Below the pieces are notes generated by a model. It saw only the letters and a program-made list of their open reading frames with translations, made no database searches and was not told where the DNA came from. DNA of 29,115 nt, from IMG/VR virus record IMGVR_UViG_3300017751_000144, positions 1 to 29,115 of that record. One strand, written 5' to 3'. The translations under genes were made by a program, and so were the position numbers. Shown here piece by piece: positions 26,623 to 29,115 of the stretch (positions within the stretch are counted from its first letter, which is position 1; each line of letters opens with the position of its first letter). The DNA comes from a virus.

Positions 26623-29033
26623 GAATCACCTGTTTTAAAGGCTAATGCCTTATAGGTTGTACCGCCGTGAGTTATCTTAAGATATTTACCCGAATTATTC
26701 GGAAGAGTGCCTATTGCATTTACATTTGCACTAGGCGTCACTACTTGAAGCTTACCAAATACTAGACCTTCTACTTCTAAATTACTATTGGCAGACGGTG
26801 TCGCTAGACCTAATTCAGTACCAGCAAACGGCGGAGCAGTATTCAGCGGGATCACGCAGAACTCTTTATTCGAAGTCAATGGATCATTTGTCGATTTTAC
26901 AAAAACTACAGTACGTGCCGCTGGTAGTTCTGCTAAAAGATTACCACTCGATGGACCAGTTAAAGTTATTGTATTAGTACTTGAGTCTATGCTAGAAACT
27001 GTAGTTGAATTAGTGCCAGAAATGATACCGCTATATTGAACGAAATCGCCTGTTGATATTCCAGTTACCGTAGTTAACGTTACTCGATTCTGTCCACTGG
27101 CATTACTTCCTGATACAGGGACTGCTACTTCTCTTCCGTAAACTCCATCGCATTGTAAGTATGAAGACTTATCATCTAGTCCTCTAGATGCATACACAGC
27201 GACTATTCTATATTGACTATTGTTTATAGTGCCTCCATTCCCTAAGTAATCGGATATAGTGATTGCTCTAGGTGAGGCACCGCTTGCATCGAAAACTCTT
27301 TTTGGTTGAAGTCCAGTTCCACCAGTAGACGATATAGACATCATGATTTGATCTGGAAATACAACACTGCTTGGATCGGGATTCAAAGATACTGGACTCA
27401 TTCGATACAAGTTCTGCACCGTATTGCTAGAATATCCACCTCTGAATATACCAACTAATCCTATGTTCTTAATGAATATTACAGCCTGAGTATCTCCTAT
27501 AGAGAATGTCGCATCAGCATTAAGAGTGTCTTTAACATATGCGTAAGTGTTTCCATCTTCGTCTTCACCGCTAATAGATTCTATCTGAAATGCATACATG
27601 CTGTTGTTAGCCTTCTTAAAGACCATCCAATCACCTGAAACAACTCCTGAAAAATTAGGTGCTGATATTTTACCGAAGTTATCACGTACGGTAATAGTCG
27701 TTGGAGTAACACTGGTGTTGGATCCAGTTATGCCCACAATCTTATCGCTTAATTGTCCTGGAGGAACTATGGGCAATGATATAGTATCTAATACGGATAG
27801 CTTTGCAGTCGAGGCTTGGTTAAGCGGACTGGCTTTATTATCTTCGAAGTACTTGTACGTATATGGACCAAAAACTTGGTTCCGATCGAATGTTTTATAG
27901 TAATCTGAGAAAGGCGCTCTTTCACTATTTTCAGTTAGTTCTCTAAAGGTTTTTTCTCTGTATGCAGTGCCGTTACCTGGATCAGGATACCAATGAGTAT
28001 ATCTAACTCTTACTCTACTACCTCTTTTTTGAGATGTAAATAATATAGGAGACTGTACTTCATCAGCTCCTAACTCGAAACTGAGTGAAATATTTCCGTT
28101 TTGAATAGAGGTACTTGACGCTACGGTGAAAGTTTTATCTATTGGATCTACTGTTATGATTTCGTAAGTGGTACTGCCAACTGTAAATTTCATGGCAACG
28201 CAAGGATAGTTAAGATTCGTAGATGAGGCGCTATAGTCTGCGGTAACTACATCATTACTAGGAGCGGAAAAGGTTACAGAACTTAGAGTCGCACTAGTCG
28301 CATAAACAGATTTAATTTGTGTCCAGTTATTTTCCGTACCATCATCTACCGTGTCCTCTTCTATGATAAATAAACCAGTAGAGCCCCAATCTTGATCATA
28401 GTTACTTGAAAGGTATCCTGTCCATTGTACAAGACCATACGTATCTTGCATCTGCGGATGAAGCTTTGCTGTAAACGAGAACACACCATTATTCCAGAAG
28501 TCTAATGGTCCAATAATAGGAGTGAATGATCCTGACGTGATATCAGTGGTAAACAGTTGAGAAGACGATAGTCCTCCCAATGTAGTAGCAGTACCAGAGT
28601 TACCTGTTATTGCTCCTGTGACGCTTGATTTTATTCGGTCACTGCCGATAAAGTTACATACAAGTCCATCACCACCATTAATCCACGGAGGGTTGCCTAA
28701 AACAGATTTAAAATTGCTTATATTATCTTGAAGTGTGATTACGGGTTCAACCACTTGAATAGAGCCAGCTAAGTTTGTAAACTCTACTAGACTGCCAAGA
28801 AGATCAGCAAGATCGGTAGATTGACCGTCTTCATTCGTAAAGTCTGCAAGACCAGTATTTCTTAAACCTGACGTGGCACTGATATCTGCAACAGTAAAGC
28901 CGGATTTGATACCGTTCTCATCTAATGCAGAAGAGATGTCATCCAGTAAGTTAGAAAGAGCTTGTTGAGGATTAGTCAAGTCTACTAAATTTTTATCGGC
29001 TCTAAGTCCGAATTTGATGTACTTTGAGGTCAT
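26619..29033 (-). CDS. Fibre-like virion structural protein on the minus strand (804 residues)
   Basis: This is the only minus-strand gene in the window. The N-terminus, KYIKFGLRADKNLVDL followed by ALSNLLDDI (residues 25-33), resembles starts I associate with structural proteins of marine T4-like phages and shares the ALxNL motif with the two upstream fibre genes. GNSGTATTLGGLSSSQL (from residue 144) is a fibre-shaft-type unit. An aromatic-rich central domain (SRVRVRYTHWYPDPGNG, REKTFREL, FGPYTYKYF) and a beta-rich C-terminal half follow, ending in ITHGGTTYKALAFKTGDS. No enzyme motif or signal peptide is seen. A TATAAATA late promoter faces it at 29068-29075, about 35 bases upstream of the ATG, with a weak GGAT Shine-Dalgarno. 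Its stop overlaps that of the convergent gene by 4 bases (TTAA). Probably a further fibre or decoration protein. Confidence 0.8.
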   Translation of the reverse strand: MTSKYIKFGLRADKNLVDLTNPQQALSNLLDDISSALDENGIKSGFTVADISATSGLRNTGLADFTNEDGQSTDLADLLGSLVEFTNLAGSIQVVEPVITLQDNISNFKSVLGNPPWINGGDGLVCNFIGSDRIKSSVTGAITGNSGTATTLGGLSSSQLFTTDITSGSFTPIIGPLDFWNNGVFSFTAKLHPQMQDTYGLVQWTGYLSSNYDQDWGSTGLFIIEEDTVDDGTENNWTQIKSVYATSATLSSVTFSAPSNDVVTADYSASSTNLNYPCVAMKFTVGSTTYEIITVDPIDKTFTVASSTSIQNGNISLSFELGADEVQSPILFTSQKRGSRVRVRYTHWYPDPGNGTAYREKTFRELTENSERAPFSDYYKTFDRNQVFGPYTYKYFEDNKASPLNQASTAKLSVLDTISLPIVPPGQLSDKIVGITGSNTSVTPTTITVRDNFGKISAPNFSGVVSGDWMVFKKANNSMYAFQIESISGEDEDGNTYAYVKDTLNADATFSIGDTQAVIFIKNIGLVGIFRGGYSSNTVQNLYRMSPVSLNPDPSSVVFPDQIMMSISSTGGTGLQPKRVFDASGASPRAITISDYLGNGGTINNSQYRIVAVYASRGLDDKSSYLQCDGVYGREVAVPVSGSNASGQNRVTLTTVTGISTGDFVQYSGIISGTNSTTVSSIDSSTNTITLTGPSSGNLLAELPAARTVVFVKSTNDPLTSNKEFCVIPLNTAPPFAGTELGLATPSANSNLEVEGLVFGKLQVVTPSANVNAIGTLPNNSGKYLKITHGGTTYKALAFKTGDS

Positions 29034-29067
29034 TTTAAATCCAATTGGTTAAAGGTTCTGTTCTTAT

Positions 29068-29079
29068 TATTTATAAATA
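29068..29079. promoter_or_regulatory. Palindromic bidirectional late promoter, TATTTATAAATA
   Basis: The 12-base sequence is its own reverse complement and contains the late octamer TATAAATA on the plus strand (29072-29079) and on the minus strand (29075 to 29068), overlapping by four bases. It lies in the 72-base divergent gap between the minus-strand gene (ATG at 29033) and the plus-strand gene (ATG at 29106). Leaders of about 20-30 bases result on each side, normal for T4 late transcripts. Polymerase cannot occupy both orientations at once, so the two genes probably share one promoter in alternation. Confidence 0.7.
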
Positions 29080-29105
29080 CATGTAGCATAGATTAGGGAA
29101 AAAAC

Positions 29106-29115
29106 ATGGCAGTTA
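29106..29115 (+). CDS. Start of next plus-strand gene (partial)
   Basis: An ATG reading MAV runs off the window end. It is supported by a late promoter octamer 26 bases upstream and a Shine-Dalgarno-like AGGGAA at 29095-29100. Nothing can be said about its function. Confidence 0.55.

Noticed and set aside
26619-29033. Invertible fibre segment (Mu/P1-type phase variation)
   Set aside because: The 3' ends of the convergent genes resemble each other only loosely at protein level. I see no long inverted repeat at the segment borders and no invertase gene in the window.

Overview
This window is a late structural segment of a T4-like (myovirus) phage genome. It is AT-rich, about 60% by eye, with densely packed or overlapping genes and T4-type late promoters (TATAAATA). 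It encodes a recognisable homologue of T4 baseplate wedge protein gp8 followed by a run of very large virion proteins. Several motifs (the DUF4815-type N-terminus, the FRYQPGR...TFGV module, the SNLxEGxNLYYTDxRA motif, the KCxRDxxY...GG repeat) are of a kind I associate with T4-like phages of marine bacteria such as cyanophages and pelagiphages. A marine T4-like phage is therefore the best guess, but the host cannot be fixed from this window. I see no tRNA, CRISPR array, integrase, transposase, replication or metabolic gene.

Layout. 1-2451 is the 3' part of a large baseplate/structural gene in the place T4 gene 7 occupies. 2461-4380 is gp8. 4397-9610 encodes a 1737-residue DUF4815-type structural protein, followed by a 61-residue coiled-coil protein (9607-9792), a tail fibre with a self-cleaving C-terminal chaperone of the endosialidase type (9785-11041) and an unrecognised 472-residue protein (11042-12460). 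A late promoter lies in the gap at 12461-12522. It can drive a second block: a beta-helix fibre (12523-15678), two paralogous giant proteins (15680-19705 and 19709-23197), a leucine-rich-repeat protein (23197-25662) and a 316-residue structural protein (25672-26622). A convergent 804-residue fibre-like gene (26619-29033) is on the minus strand, with its stop overlapping the preceding stop. The divergent gap at 29034-29105 contains a 12-bp palindrome, TATTTATAAATA, that is a late promoter on both strands. It faces the minus-strand gene and a further plus-strand gene whose start (29106) is just inside the window.

How the genes fit together. The left part builds the baseplate wedge (gp8 and neighbours). 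The rest looks like the adhesion apparatus on the baseplate periphery: several fibre or decoration proteins built from shared modules. One module, a GxxYxI...GTxF...GTGT beta unit, occurs four times in three genes. A short N-terminal A/S-L-x-N-L motif is common to the three last fibre genes. The two giant neighbours are a tandem duplication that diverged by domain insertion. The most unusual element is the LRR array of 22-24 residue repeats in the 821-residue protein, a scaffold better known from eukaryotic and bacterial recognition proteins.
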